Notes under the pieces: generated by a model
Databases searched by the model: none
What the model was told of the DNA's origin: nothing
Seen by the model: the letters and a program-made list of their open reading frames with translations, nothing else
Position numbers and translations under genes: made by a program
Assembly: GCF_963675165.1 (NCBI RefSeq)
Contig: NC_087390.1
Span: forward strand, 3,114,001-3,178,000
DNA length: 64,000 bases
Reading direction: 5' to 3'
Origin: Halichondria panicea
Taxonomy: Eukaryota; Porifera; Demospongiae; Suberitida; Halichondriidae
Shown: positions 40,853 to 52,786 of the stretch, in pieces
Position numbering within the stretch: position 1 is the stretch's first letter
How the letters are laid out: every line of letters begins with the position of its first letter

Positions 40853-43800
40853 TTGTATCAACACATTTACAAATGGACAACAGTTTGAAACAAAATGGAT
40901 ATAAATTATTAGTAGAAGCAGCATTGGAATAAACATGATGAGCATGCACAGAACTGCAAAAATAGCATACTTCAGATGATCCCCTGAAAATGGCGTCAAG
41001 TTACCTTGAAGAAATACAACAGTTTGATAGAAGATATTACCCTGGCCGTATACATGGGTGATATTAAGGATTTGACTACAAACTTTGAAGCATCGGGAAA
41101 ACACAATCACGAGCACTGCTGATAAACCGTGTATAATGGACGACTTAATAGTAGAGTAACGAAAACAACTGCATTTCTGCAGAATATTACAGTAGTTTAT
41201 CAGGCCAACAGTTATGATTACCAAAAGAAGTACATAAACAACAGTTGTAAACTTGAACATAAGCATATCCATTGTTGTGGCTCCTCTCCATAGGCAAAAT
41301 GAAAGGTTATCATGAAGGAAGAAATCTAAATTGAACACATTGTAGATCATTCTGGTTATTGTGTATATATGATACACTGGATTTGGAAATATGATGAATG
41401 AATTTCCAGTGACAGGTATAGAATCAATCACTTGTGAAAAGAAAATAAATCCATTGACTGCGCCAGATGTGAAACTAATGTTTAGTACAGTTGTCAAGAC
41501 AAATAAAACAGTTAGTGGGAAAAGCTCAGATATAATGTAAAGAAGCCATCCGTAATCACACGATTCATTTTTTTGACAGTTGTGATTCATCCCATGATAA
41601 TGAACGGAATAATTCTCTCGACATTCACCACAGAGCCTTCCAGTTTGATAAATGCCACAGACCTCCTTGTCAAGCATCTCTTTAGTTTTAGGTAAGACTG
41701 AGTTTTGATCAAAGTGATTACAATAGCCACCAGGACAGTATCCGTATTCAAAATTACGTGTGTTGTTATTGAACCCAAACCAGTATCCTTTTTGCAAATG
41801 TGCTTGAAATAGTTTATAATCACACTGGTGTATGGGTCGAAATGCCGTTTCCAAAGTTGAAGCACTGCAAACGCAGCTTTCAGTAGATTCATCCAAAAAA
41901 TACCCTGGTGGGCATTCCAAGAGAGATATATTGATGTTAAGCCTCAATTCGCGATATCCTAATTTTTGTAGTCTTAGCACACTATCACTTCCAGGTTGCC
42001 CATTTAGTTGTACCTTTCTATTGGATATATACGTGTACGGTTGACCGAGTTTGACACTTGATGTATTTTGACTTAGTATTGCGTAGTATACTGCATCTAT
42101 TGTTTGGTAGTAATCATTTATTACTGATATTGGCAAATTAGTTTTACGTCCAGGGTATACTTTAAAGTACTGGTTGTCACCAAGAAACATTGTTTTGTTT
42201 ATTTGAAATTGTCCTCCTGAAGTTGATAGATGACATTTGATATCGGCACCATGGAAAATGAATGTACCGACACAGGTGAATGTATGTGCATAGTGATGAG
42301 TTGTACGTTCGAATCCCTCAGTTGGATGATTGCATGCAGTAATACACGTTTGTAATGAAGGAGAGAAGATGTCATGGCCAGCAGCGTAACATTCAGTTTG
42401 ATTGCCCTCGGCAATCTCAGCGTAATTGTCTTTAAATTCAAATGTTACATTCGAATTTTTTGAGTCAACAGATCCATGATATTGAATAAAACAACTTCTC
42501 GATGATACAAAGTTGTGTTTGTCAATGTTGTACTCATAGATAGCTCCACCCCTTCTCAAAGCAGTGTTTTTATTGAAAGTAAATGAGTTTTTTTCCATCA
42601 CAAACAAAGCTGATAATCCAACAAATGCAATTGCACCACCTTCAAATCCGTCATTTCCGACAAACTTGCATATGGTCTCAGGTCTTGTTGTAATGATACT
42701 GGATGAAAGGTAGAGTGCAGAGCCTGAGTTACCTTCAAATATTATCAAACCACTAAATATTGCATTGAAATCTGTAAGCATCATTGAACCCCTTCCATTT
42801 TCATAACCTGTATAGTTCTGAGAATCCAAACTCACTGTATTTGATCTGAATTCACAGTTATGAAACACTGGTACTGGTAAGAATCCTTTAGATAAAATCT
42901 CCCATACATGTGGAGCAATATCAATTGCTGATCCGTATTTAGCTTCATTTTGTGTCCAATTACAATGATAAAACTCCAAGACATTGAGCAAATCAGATTT
43001 TTCTCTTCGAATTGAGTAGACTCGAATCCCTCCCCCATAAACTGCCCAGTTTCTTTCAAATGTACAGTGATCAAAATGCACTGTATTGTTGGATATTAAA
43101 GCAGTATTGTAGCCTATGTCCACACCACCACCTCCAAAATGTTTACACGTATTATCTTGAATCGTAAGATTTAATAGCTTAATGATGTTGTGACTGCTAG
43201 AGTCTTGTATGACTATGTAGAGACCACCTCCCCAATTTGCTTCGTTAGCTCTGAATGTACAGTCACGAATTGTAAATGTATTGAAGTTAGATTTCCCACT
43301 TAGCTGTATTGACAGTCCACCACCTCTGCCCAGCCCTTGGTGATTTAGTCGTGAGTTATTCTTGTATTGCATGTATTTTGAGCCCCAGAACTGAGCTTTG
43401 TTGTTGGCAAATGTGCAGTTGGCCAGCAAATAACGATTCCCCCTTGCTCTCATATATTCAGGCTTGCTGTTAAAATCTGTGCAGTAAACACCAGTTGCGC
43501 AGACAGTGAATTCAATGTAAAGTCCACCGCCTCAGAAAATATCGTCAATTTTTGTGTTCTGCTGTGAATTGTGCTCGAAAACAGAATTTAATATCTCAAC
43601 AACTCCACTGACATCATACATAACAAGACCAACTCCAGAATTGTTGAAGACATAAAGTCCATTAACGAAAAGGTCAGTACAGTTAATAATGTACAATGCG
43701 CTGCTCAGTTGAATCGTGCTATTCATATACTTGTCCTCGGTTGTACTGTCATGTACCAAGCCACAACCAACTATTTTCAGACTTCTGATAGTCAAGCTGG

Positions 43801-44119
43801 TAACGTGTACAAACTTTAGGCCGCCTTCGATCCCATTGCATCTTAATTTAGTGTTATTCTTGCCAACAAATGTGATATTGGTGAGATTGCTCAAAATAAT
43901 TGGCTTGGAAATATCAATATCTACTGAGCAGAAACGAATTATTGTGTCATTTCCAATCTTCTCCGTATCAAAAGTAATATCACACTCTTTTTGATGACCG
44001 TTCGTCTCTATAGAACAAATACAGTTTGAATCTTGTCCAAATGCGATGTGGTGTAGGATGATGATAGCTGTTGCTAAAAGCAGCATGAAGTGTCTCTGGT
44101 TACTCATCTTCACAGACAA
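40853..44119 (-). pseudogene. Beta-helix membrane protein, truncated chimeric copy (unit B)
   Basis: Nearly identical to 19949-23210 but disabled in three ways. A CGA codon of the unit A gene is TGA here (near 43532), ending the first frame after 195 residues. A 5-base insertion (aatta type, about 40903-40908) shifts the frame late in the membrane region. The gene is then cut at 40853, where the SLC38-like exon follows. After the insertion the open frame reads through the SLC38-like exon in the wrong frame and ends at 40721. It lacks the last three to four membrane segments and the acidic tail of the intact copy. Without the nonsense codon the frame from 44119 would continue to the insertion. 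Confidence 0.85.
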
Positions 44120-44633
44120 ACTTAGTCTGTCTAGAACTGCTCAGCTATATGATATTGAAACCCAATAATTATTATTGTTATAGATATAGGAGTAGATCGA
44201 AGTTTTGGGGTAAATTAATTGTTAGTAATCAAGTTAAAATCATTATACTATCATAAAGAGAGCCAAAGCAAACTGATATTATAGTAGTTGTATTCGAATA
44301 AGGGCTGTATACAGCAAAAAATAACGAAATGTCACAACCATTGTTGTTAACTTGAGCTTCACTCTATATATATATAACAAGAGAACTTATTTCTTAATGC
44401 CTTTTAAAGTTTTCTTTGTCAGCCTGTTGTTTGGGTGTGTATATTGTTGAAATCAAAAATAAAATTTGTTTCCTACTTCTGGCTGCAGAGAACAAACAAC
44501 TTAGATCTAGCAAGGGTAACATAATAATTATTATAACACCAGGTATAGTGCTATATGCATGTAATAATGCTGTCGAAGCCTTCCTGTCCTGAGCTGGTGT
44601 GGAATACCCCGTTGACAATAATTATAATAATAG
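44120..44633. other. 5' flank of the unit B beta-helix copy
   Basis: Counterpart of 23211-23733 with several small indels; no gene recognised. Confidence 0.4.
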
Positions 44634-44935
44634 CTCTTGCATGGTTGATTTTGATCTGTGTACTTATCGATCTAGCAATGACACTATATGCCCACACTGT
44701 TGATTATGCTCTTGCATGGTTGTTTTGATCTGTGTACTTATCGATCTAGCAATGACACTATATGCCCACACTGTTGATTATGCTCTTGCATGGTTGTTTT
44801 GCTCTGTGTACTTATCGATCTAGCAATGACACTATATGCCCACACTGTTGATTTTATGCTCTTGCATGGTTGTTTCGATCTGTGTACTTATCGATCTAGC
44901 AATGACACTATATGCCCACACTGTTTATTATGCTG
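44634..44935. repeat. 75-bp minisatellite, unit B
   Basis: Four copies of the unit found at 23734 in unit A (gctcttgcatgg ... atgcccacactg), uninterrupted here. Copy number is lower than the roughly eight of unit A. Confidence 0.85.
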
Positions 44936-45003
44936 TATGTGTATGTATCTATACAAACATTATTGTTTGTTGTTTTATACTGAAGCCACAATGTAGTTGT
45001 AAA

Positions 45004-45030
45004 TTGAAACTGATTGCGTTTTGGACTAAC
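45004..45030 (+). promoter_or_regulatory. Upstream element shared by POT genes (class a, unit B)
   Basis: tgaaactgattgcgttttgg again lies about 130 bp before the class a start, identical to unit A. Confidence 0.35.
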
Positions 45031-45134
45031 ATGGAAGACTTCTAGTTTGTCTACATTATGTTCATAATAATCCAATCATAAGTTATACAGTACCTTAATT
45101 TGCATCTTGAAGTTTTCTACAATCTAATCTCACG

Positions 45135-46669
45135 ATGAAAGCCACATTTGTATCAAGATGCAAGTGCAAGTACAGAGTGGGGTGGTTCTATTCAAAGGGA
45201 GCATTTCTTGTTTTGGTATGGATTATGCTGTTGACCATAACATGTTTCTCTGTGGGACATGTACTCAATATTACGTACACCGCAATTCTACAAAATGATG
45301 GCTTGAACATTCCTAAGTGGGTAAATGCTATCCCAGCCATATTTGGTATGTTCGGAGCTGTTTTCTCGGGATGGCTAGCCGACGCTAAGCTTGGGAACTA
45401 CAGAGTTCTGAAATGCAGTTTTGTGCTTTTGTTTTTCACAAGTTTGTGTTGTAGTGCCTGCACCATAGTCCCTGGTAATATGCCGTACATATACGTTAAA
45501 AGTTTCTTATTTTGTATCGGTGTAGGTACGTACGTTTGTAGTATCTACAGTGGCATGCTTGGTTACTTTACTACAACTCGGTTTGGACCAGATGCCTGAT
45601 GCTTCATCTTCTAGTATCACCAGCTTTATTTCCTGGTTTATATTCAGTATATTTGCTGGTATTTGGATCAGTACTTTATCAATACACTTTTATTCAAACA
45701 AAACATTGTCAATTTTGATTTTCCAGCTATACAGTTTAGTTCCACCTTTTTGTATGACTGGTGTCTTAGTTTCAGACTTCATTTTTGCCAAAAAATGGTT
45801 GATAATTGAGCCAAAGTCACCTCAGTCCCTCAAAACCATCTACCAAGTTCTCAAGTTTGCAGCCAAGCACAAGGCTCCCCTAAATCGCAGTGCTCTCACA
45901 TACTGGGAGGAAGATGTACCTTCAAGAATGAACTTGGAAAATGGGAAAGTCTAAGTATGGTGGACCATTCACTACAGAGCAAGTTGAAGATGTAAAGACC
46001 ATCTTACGTTTGTTGCCCCTCTGCTTAACACTATGGTTACTAGGGTGCTCACTTGCATTCTTTCATCCATCAACTTCTGTTACGGTTTATCTTCCTAATT
46101 GGACCCTATATTCATCCATGTTTCTGGCCTTATTCACTTACAACTCTTGGTGGTGTGGTGTGGTTTGGACTGTCTTATATGAGTTTGTAATCTACCCAGT
46201 AATACAAAATAGACTTCTCAGCATCCTTAGAAGACTTGGAATAATCTCTTTCTTCATAACGGCTCTCAGTATTGTGTTCCTAATTCTGGAAGTAGTACAC
46301 TACTATCACAGTGATTTAATGGCAGTCTGTTTCATCATTGACATATTGCATTCAGTTTCTAAAGGTTTGTTCACAATGCTGCTTTTTAGTACCATGCTGG
46401 AGTTTGTTTGTGCTCAAGCTCCATACAACATGAGAGGATTGTTTGGTGGGTGTACGATTCTTGTGTTGTTTTCATCATTTATTATCAGTTATAATCTTCC
46501 GCTGAATCTCACACTTACAATTTATGGGATTAGAGTAGGCATCAGTCTGCTTGGATTCATCCTGTACTGCCTCCTGGCTCGCTGGTACAAGAGGAGAGTT
46601 AGAGACGAGGACTATAATACACAAACGGTTGTGGAGAAAATCTATGATCGTTACTTGTCAGCTCAGTAG
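45135..46669 (+). pseudogene. POT/PTR-type transporter, class a, broken (unit B)
   Basis: It keeps the 71 bases missing from the unit A copy but has two lesions of its own. A four-base gtac duplication near 45526-45533 shifts the frame, and an extra eight bases near 45935-45945 (ggaaaatggg area) shift it again. The reading runs in three frames: 45135 to about 45530, about 45550-45930, and 45941-46669. All family blocks (GWLADAKLGNY, LGLDQMPDASSSSITSF, HKAPLNRSALTYWEED, GGPFTTEQVEDVKTIL, CAQAPYNMRGLF, LARWYKRRVRDEDY) can be found across them. It is non-functional as it stands. Confidence 0.85.
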
Positions 46670-47457
46670 TGAGTGATATTTTCTGGAAGGGGATTGTTAT
46701 TATAGAGTTATACATAATTATAGCAAATGCATTGACTGCAGCCTCCACCTCATGCAATAGTTATACTAAGCACATCAATGTTATACTTGCATATAATTAT
46801 AGCAGTACGTACCGGCACAGTTTATATGTGTGAGGTATCAACCATTACATTGTTTTATCAGTGAGATATGCTGCATAATTTTTATTATTGGTATTACGTC
46901 AGTCTAGAATATTGCTTAAAGGTTTAGATATGCTGTATAATTTTTATTATTGTATTGTATTACGTCAGTCTAGAATATTGCTTAAAAGTTTTTCATTTAC
47001 TACAAGTATAATACCATGATTTATTAGTGTACTATAATCAGCTACGTAGCAGCACAATAAATGTCTTCACCGACACAATGAATGACTTAATTATGAGTAG
47101 GAGCTTGCATGAGGAAGTGATGTATACAATTATACATACTGTAAAACAGCACAGGAATTTTGTAAAGAGGAGTACAGATCTATTATAATAATAAAATGAT
47201 GTATTTGTAAATTATGGCATCCAGTGGTGTATTACTTGCAAGCAAATCAGTTTATTATTTACTGTTGGTGGGGCCGATTGAAGTGGGACTAGAATTACTC
47301 GTGCTCTTGTTGCTTGAAAAGTCAAATCAGAGTTGAAACACTTAAAGTGTATATAGATCTAAGGGTACTTCACTGACTATCAATGGAGGGTATAGTTCCC
47401 TCACAAACAAGCTAGAGAGAGTCTAATCTGTTACACTTGCAAGTACATACTGTATAG
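46670..47457. other. Intergenic region between POT a and POT b (unit B)
   Basis: Counterpart of 26775-27451. It contains a tandem duplication of about 60 bp at 46862-46990; otherwise no gene. Confidence 0.45.
46862..46990. repeat. Tandem duplication of about 60 bp, unit B only
   Basis: The segment agatatgctgcataattttt ... agaatattgcttaaaggttt occurs twice in a row; unit A has one copy (near 26938-26998). Confidence 0.75.
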
Positions 47458-47621
47458 CGGGTATATTTCGAAGGTATAAACTTTCACGGAATGACCGGTA
47501 GAAAGGTTTTCGCGGATTGAATAACTGTTTGCATGCATGTATGCGATAGTGTTCGCGGTAGATTCTTGATCAGCGAAAACCACGAACATTTATACCCTCG
47601 AAATATACCCGCTATACGGTA
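47458..47621. mobile_element. MITE, taccgtatagcg family (unit B, both ends present)
   Basis: Left end tactgtatagcgggtatatt and right end aaatatacccgctatacggta are inverted repeats of about 30 bp. The interior (gtataaactttcacggaatg) resembles the 10767 element. Confidence 0.7.
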
Positions 47622-47794
47622 GTATTTCTACCAGTATAAAACTACAACTGATGCCTTTGATCTTTAATTGGTGCAACCATAGTACAAAGCTATACACACG
47701 CCTACTGTTTAGCGTCATTGTACACACTGAAACCTGTATTTGCTGTAATATTATAAACTTTGAAACCATAATTTTTTACTGACATAAATACTGT

Positions 47795-47816
47795 GGAAAC
47801 TGATTGTGTTTTTGAA
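47795..47816 (+). promoter_or_regulatory. Upstream element shared by POT genes (class b, unit B)
   Basis: ggaaactgattgtgtttttg, about 70 bp before the start at 47868, is a variant of the element upstream of classes a and e. Confidence 0.35.
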
Positions 47817-47867
47817 CAAGGGGAGAGTACTTTAACAACTCAATATGCGATATATCACCACAGTCTC

Positions 47868-49412
47868 ATGATGAGAGCCGAAAGAACTACATCTGTATCA
47901 AGATGCAAGTGCAAGTACAGAGTGAGGTGTTTCTATTCAAAGGGAGCATTCCTCATTTTGGTATGGATTATGCTGTTTACCATAACATGTTCGCCTGTGG
48001 GACATGTACTTAGTAGTACCTACACAGCCACTCTACAAGATGATGACCCAATCATTCCAAAGTGGGTAAATGCTATCCCAGCCATATTTGGCTCGTTGGG
48101 AGCTGTTTTCTCGGGATGGTTGGCTGACGCAAAGCTGGGAAACTACAGAGTGATGAAATACAGCTTTGTGTTGCTATTCTTCACAAGTTTGTGCGAGAGT
48201 GCCTATACCCTAGTTCCTAGTATTGTACACTTCAATTTGTACATTGAAAGTGTTTTCTATTGCATAGGTGGGAGTCTCGTTATGGTAGCTGAAGTAGCAG
48301 GCTTGGTTACTTCACTACAGCTAGGCCTGGATCAGATGCCCGATGCTTCATCTTCTAGCATTACCAGTTTTATTGCCTGGTTTGTATTCAGTGTCTGCAT
48401 TGGTAATTGGATTAGCACTTTTCCATTTTGGGCAATAAAATATTGTTCAAATACAGCAACTTATGTTACCCAGCTATACAGTTTAGTTCCACCTTTTTGT
48501 ATGACTGGTGTCCTGGTTTCAGACTTCGTCTTTGCCCAAAAATTGTTGATAATTGAGCCAAAGTCACCTCAGCTCGTCAAAACCATATACCAAGTTCTTA
48601 AATTTGCAGCCAAGCACAAGGCTCCCCTAAATCGCAGTGCTTTCACATACTGGGAGGAAGATGTGCCCTCAAGAATGGACCTGGGAAAGTCGAGGTACGG
48701 TGGACCATTCACTACAGAGCAAGTTGAAGATGTAAAAACTATCTTACGTTTATTTCCTCTCTGCTTAACGCTATGGCTACTAGGGGGCTCACTTGCAATC
48801 TTCCATCCCCCAAGTTTTGTGAGAGTTTCTACAACAGGCTGGACCACATGTACTTCCAGATTTCTGTCCTTGTTCACATACAACTCAATGTGGTGTGGTA
48901 TAATTTGGACTTTCTTTTACGAGTTTGTGGTTTACCCAGTGATACAAAACAGTCTTCCCAGCATTATTAGGAGAATCGGAATCATTTCTCTCGTCATAAC
49001 GACTCTCAGTATTATGTTCTTAATTCTGGAACTAGTTTACTATTATCACAGCGATTTAGTGGCAGTCAGTTTCGTCATCGACATATTGCATTCAGTTTCT
49101 AGAGGTTTGCTCACAATGCTGCTTTGTAGTACCATGCTGGAGTTGATTTGTGCTCAAGCTCCATACAACATGAGAGGATTTTTTGGTGGTTGTATGGTAT
49201 TTGTGGTGTTCTCATCTTCTATTATTGCCTACTACTTTCCATCAAACCTCAACTTAACATTATATGGGGTTAGAGCAGGCCTCAGTATATTCGGATTCAT
49301 CCTGTACTGCCTCCTTGCTCGCTGGTACAAGAGAAGAGTTAGAGATGAAGACTACAATGCACAAACGGTTGTGGAAGAGGTCTACGATCGATACTTGTCA
49401 ACTCAGAATTAG
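47868..49412 (+). CDS. POT/PTR-type transporter, class b (unit B)
   Basis: A 514-residue intact single-exon protein starting MMRAERTTSVSRCKCKYR; an in-frame ATG at 47793 would add 25 residues but is not conserved with paralogues. Blocks as in the unit A copy, with HKAPLNRSAFTYWEED (Phe for Leu). By eye about two dozen residues differ from unit A, including one inserted Ser in the first outer loop and several in membrane segments (VFVVFSSSII against VFVLLSSGII). Both copies being open suggests both may be used. Substrate unknown; no ExxER acids. Confidence 0.85.
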   Translation: MMRAERTTSVSRCKCKYRVRCFYSKGAFLILVWIMLFTITCSPVGHVLSSTYTATLQDDDPIIPKWVNAIPAIFGSLGAVFSGWLADAKLGNYRVMKYSFVLLFFTSLCESAYTLVPSIVHFNLYIESVFYCIGGSLVMVAEVAGLVTSLQLGLDQMPDASSSSITSFIAWFVFSVCIGNWISTFPFWAIKYCSNTATYVTQLYSLVPPFCMTGVLVSDFVFAQKLLIIEPKSPQLVKTIYQVLKFAAKHKAPLNRSAFTYWEEDVPSRMDLGKSRYGGPFTTEQVEDVKTILRLFPLCLTLWLLGGSLAIFHPPSFVRVSTTGWTTCTSRFLSLFTYNSMWCGIIWTFFYEFVVYPVIQNSLPSIIRRIGIISLVITTLSIMFLILELVYYYHSDLVAVSFVIDILHSVSRGLLTMLLCSTMLELICAQAPYNMRGFFGGCMVFVVFSSSIIAYYFPSNLNLTLYGVRAGLSIFGFILYCLLARWYKRRVRDEDYNAQTVVEEVYDRYLSTQN

Positions 49413-49935
49413 CTACATCTGATACGTGTATATATATTGACTTGATACTCTCATGTAGTGAAAGAGAATATGAATGACCGTTCTACAAGCATGAATCAGT
49501 GTGTCCTGATTTTACTATTAAGTGTTTGTTGAAAAGTTTCCATGCACATTACGGTACTGTAAAATCACACCTTGAGAGTCTGCCAAGTCTAGCACTGAGA
49601 GTCCTGAGAGTATGCGTGTCTGTAAGTCTTGGTTGGCTTAAAAACTCGTTGTTTTGTGTTTTGGAATGCACTTTTTATTGTTAAACCTGTCAATAGCATA
49701 GGTCTGGAAGGTAGTTGATTATTTTACAGTTATGAATAATTATGGCAAACATTTCGAGTCAGTAAACTCCAGTGGAGCAAAAATACTATAAGAGCTCTAT
49801 ACGAAATTGAATTTACAATAACACCATGAGAATAATTATACAGTGATACATGACTGTACGTAGTAACTTGCCTCTCTCTATATATATAGTGCAGCATTAT
49901 GCTCTATATAGTATCTTATATAATTATTATATATA
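49413..49935. other. 3' flank of POT b (unit B)
   Basis: Counterpart of 29414-29921, with small indels; no gene. Confidence 0.4.
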
Positions 49936-50057
49936 TAGTGGAACCTTTTATAACGGACTCTTTAAATAGCGGACCCTCCCAATAAAAGACACCTCCGAAT
50001 ATATAGCAGACAAAACCTCTTGCACCAACTTGTCCGTTATTCGGAGGTTCCACTGTA
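49936..50057. mobile_element. Small TIR element, about 122 bp (unit B)
   Basis: Same as 29922-30043: agtggaaccttttataacgg at the left, cggaggttccactgta at the right. Confidence 0.6.
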
Positions 50058-50473
50058 GTTATAATTAGTACATTTGCTTCTCAGGTTGGTTAAGACTGTT
50101 TCACAAATAAGGGCCATTAAAATGAGAGAGAGAGTGCATTATTGCATAATTGTCATTGTGAAATGGTTTCATTGTGTACCTTTTTTATATACGTGAAAAG
50201 GATCAGGATGATAACAACATTGCCATGGTTATTTCCATGTTGCTTATTTAATAACCAAAGAATGCTGCCAATACTAATCACTTTTATGTACAATCTTACT
50301 ATCCGCAAAAGAAAGCTCTTACTATAGTGCATAGAAACTAGATGGATACTTATAGGACTGCATGCATGCTATCACGTATTTTGTTACAAATCATAAATGT
50401 CACGATATTTTACAAGAAATGGTAGTTGTTTATAGAACCTTCTTTATCTTTGCCTTCAGTCATCTTCTCACTC
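50058..50473. other. Intergenic region between convergent POT b and POT c (unit B)
   Basis: Almost identical to 30044-30459; only isolated substitutions were noticed. No gene recognised. Confidence 0.4.
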
Positions 50474-51994
50474 CTAAGGTGGATTACGAGGTGTTAGATA
50501 TCGATCATAGACCTCCTCCACCACTCTGTGTGCATTGTAGTCCTCATCTCTAACTCTCCTTTTGTACCAGCGAGCCAGGACACAGTACAGAATGAATCCA
50601 AGCAGACTCATAGCGGCCTTGATTCCAATCACAATCAGTGCCATTTCATTTTTTTCTGAGGCAATTGCACCACTTATAAAAATACCAGCATATGTAGAGG
50701 TAACATAAGTTACACTCATAAAAACAGCAAATAATCTCCGCATGTTGTATGGGGCCTGAGCACAAACTAACTCCATAAGTGCACAGAGAAAAAAATTTGA
50801 CAGCAAACCGCTCGACACAAACGATAAAATACTTATTGCTTCGTTTTTGTGAAGAACCTCAAATAATTGTATCAAAATGAGTACTATACTCAACATTAAA
50901 GAAAGGAAGGAAATACTACCGATTCTTTTTAGAATACTTGGAAGTCTATCTCTTAGAAGTGGGTAAATAAGGAACTCATTAATCAGGGTACTGATCATAG
51001 ACCACCACTGATCACTGTACGTGAAATGGAAAAACATGTCAGATTCGCAGTTGGTGAAATTATTCAATTGAATTTTTATAGTTGTAGGATTAAAAGCAAG
51101 CGCAAAAGAGATTAACCATATTGGTAGACTCATAGCCAACAATCGTAAAATTGATTTAACGTCTTCAACTTGTTCTGTAGTGAATGGTCCACCGTATCTC
51201 AACTTTCCCAGGTCCATTCTTGAAGGTATATCTTCCTCCCAGTATGTGAGAGCACTGCGATTGAGGGGAGCCTTGTGCTTGGCTGCAAACTTGACAATCT
51301 GACAAATAGTTTTAAAAGATTTTGGTGGGTTAGGCTCGATAATCAACCAGCTTTTAGCGAAAAGAAAGTCAAGAATAAGAATAAAACTTGCAAATATAGG
51401 AGGACACAGACTATATAGCTGGGTAATACTTACTGAATCTACAACTAACCCGAAACAGTTGTCCTTCAAGACAAAATCCAAAAACTCCCCAATCCATCTA
51501 CCAGCACTTATACTGAACACAATCCAAGCGATAAAACTAGTGATACTAGAAGATGATGCATCAGGCATCTGATCCAGGCCCAGCTGTAGTATACACATGA
51601 AACATGTGAGGGCCACCACACCCAAACACAATAACATACAGTATACGACTTCATTGATGAGCCTGTACTTTCCAAAACCAAAGCCGTATCCTAGTCTAGG
51701 ACCGAGGACTAGGACGTATATGCTGGAAACCATTGTTACAAGAAACAGGAGGATAAATCCGATTCTTGATATTGTGTAGTCCTGAAGCTTGGAATGGGCT
51801 AACAATCCGAGACACGATGTTATCAGCAGAACTAACGAAATTGATATCGCACCTAGCCACACAGGATACATTACTTTAACTACATTGACTGTGAAAACGA
51901 AAGTCCTAGCTGCAACACTCGCAAGCAGCATCCAAGCTAGAACGAGGTAGGCTCCCTTTGAGTAAAACTTTCTGACTCTGTATTTACAACTCAT
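50474..51994 (-). CDS. POT/PTR-type transporter, class c (unit B)
   Basis: A 506-residue intact protein that appears identical in sequence to the unit A copy at 30460-31980, including GLLAHSKLQDY, LGLDQMPDASSSSITSF, HKAPLNRSALTYWEED, CAQAPYNMRRLF and LARWYKRRVRDEDYNAH. Such identity next to a POT b pair differing by about 5% points to a recent exchange or very recent duplication of this part of the unit. Confidence 0.85.
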   Translation of the reverse strand: MSCKYRVRKFYSKGAYLVLAWMLLASVAARTFVFTVNVVKVMYPVWLGAISISLVLLITSCLGLLAHSKLQDYTISRIGFILLFLVTMVSSIYVLVLGPRLGYGFGFGKYRLINEVVYCMLLCLGVVALTCFMCILQLGLDQMPDASSSSITSFIAWIVFSISAGRWIGEFLDFVLKDNCFGLVVDSVSITQLYSLCPPIFASFILILDFLFAKSWLIIEPNPPKSFKTICQIVKFAAKHKAPLNRSALTYWEEDIPSRMDLGKLRYGGPFTTEQVEDVKSILRLLAMSLPIWLISFALAFNPTTIKIQLNNFTNCESDMFFHFTYSDQWWSMISTLINEFLIYPLLRDRLPSILKRIGSISFLSLMLSIVLILIQLFEVLHKNEAISILSFVSSGLLSNFFLCALMELVCAQAPYNMRRLFAVFMSVTYVTSTYAGIFISGAIASEKNEMALIVIGIKAAMSLLGFILYCVLARWYKRRVRDEDYNAHRVVEEVYDRYLTPRNPP

Positions 51995-52786
51995 TTCGAC
52001 TTTTTGTCTAATACAGTATGCAGTGATTTAGTCTCTAGCTACGATGGAGCTTTTGCATCTATGCAATGCTACATAAATGGAGATGCTCTGCATACAGGGT
52101 AGTCCCGTACCATAGATTAGAATAACATATTATGTGCACGCAATTAATCTAAATAATTAAACGGCACTCATATACCATTAACATTAACATTAAAGCAACA
52201 ATTCATAGATGACATTAATTATCTCAAGATAGACTATGATAATGCACTCAATAGCTAGGCACAAGCAATATACACAACACTGCATGGAGTTAGATCAAAC
52301 TGCCATTTCAGTAATCTGTTATTATTATAGCTATCTTAATACTGAACTCACTGGGCTATAATTGTATTGACAACAAGTCCCACAAAAACATATACAATGT
52401 GAAAAGTTGCTACGATTGGCCGGGGGGAAACACCAAAAAGCGTGGAAACAAGAAATCCGACGAGAACAACGTCGTCATTCATGTATACATTTTCGAGAAT
52501 GTTTTTGCTGGTAGTTTTTCCATTCTATTTTTCACATTGCTGGTATAGATAGCGCGATGTTCAATTCCCTATAATTACACATACAGTACATGAGACAATA
52601 ATAATTTGTGGGATAATGATTTGACAGTGCATTTTGTGCAAGCTATATATCAAGTGAATTGAGTTGTGTGCTCATTTTCTAATACAGTAGTGTAGTACAG
52701 GCAAACACACTAGATGGAAGTATAGTCTGTAGATTTCCTAATTGTATACATTTCCTAGTTTTAATGTCAATTTTGATGTATTTTAG

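Noticed and set aside
40721..41000. In-frame beta-helix/SLC38 fusion protein
   Set aside because: At the junction the SLC38-like frame is not that of the beta-helix gene, with or without the five-base insertion, and a stop lies upstream in the transporter frame.
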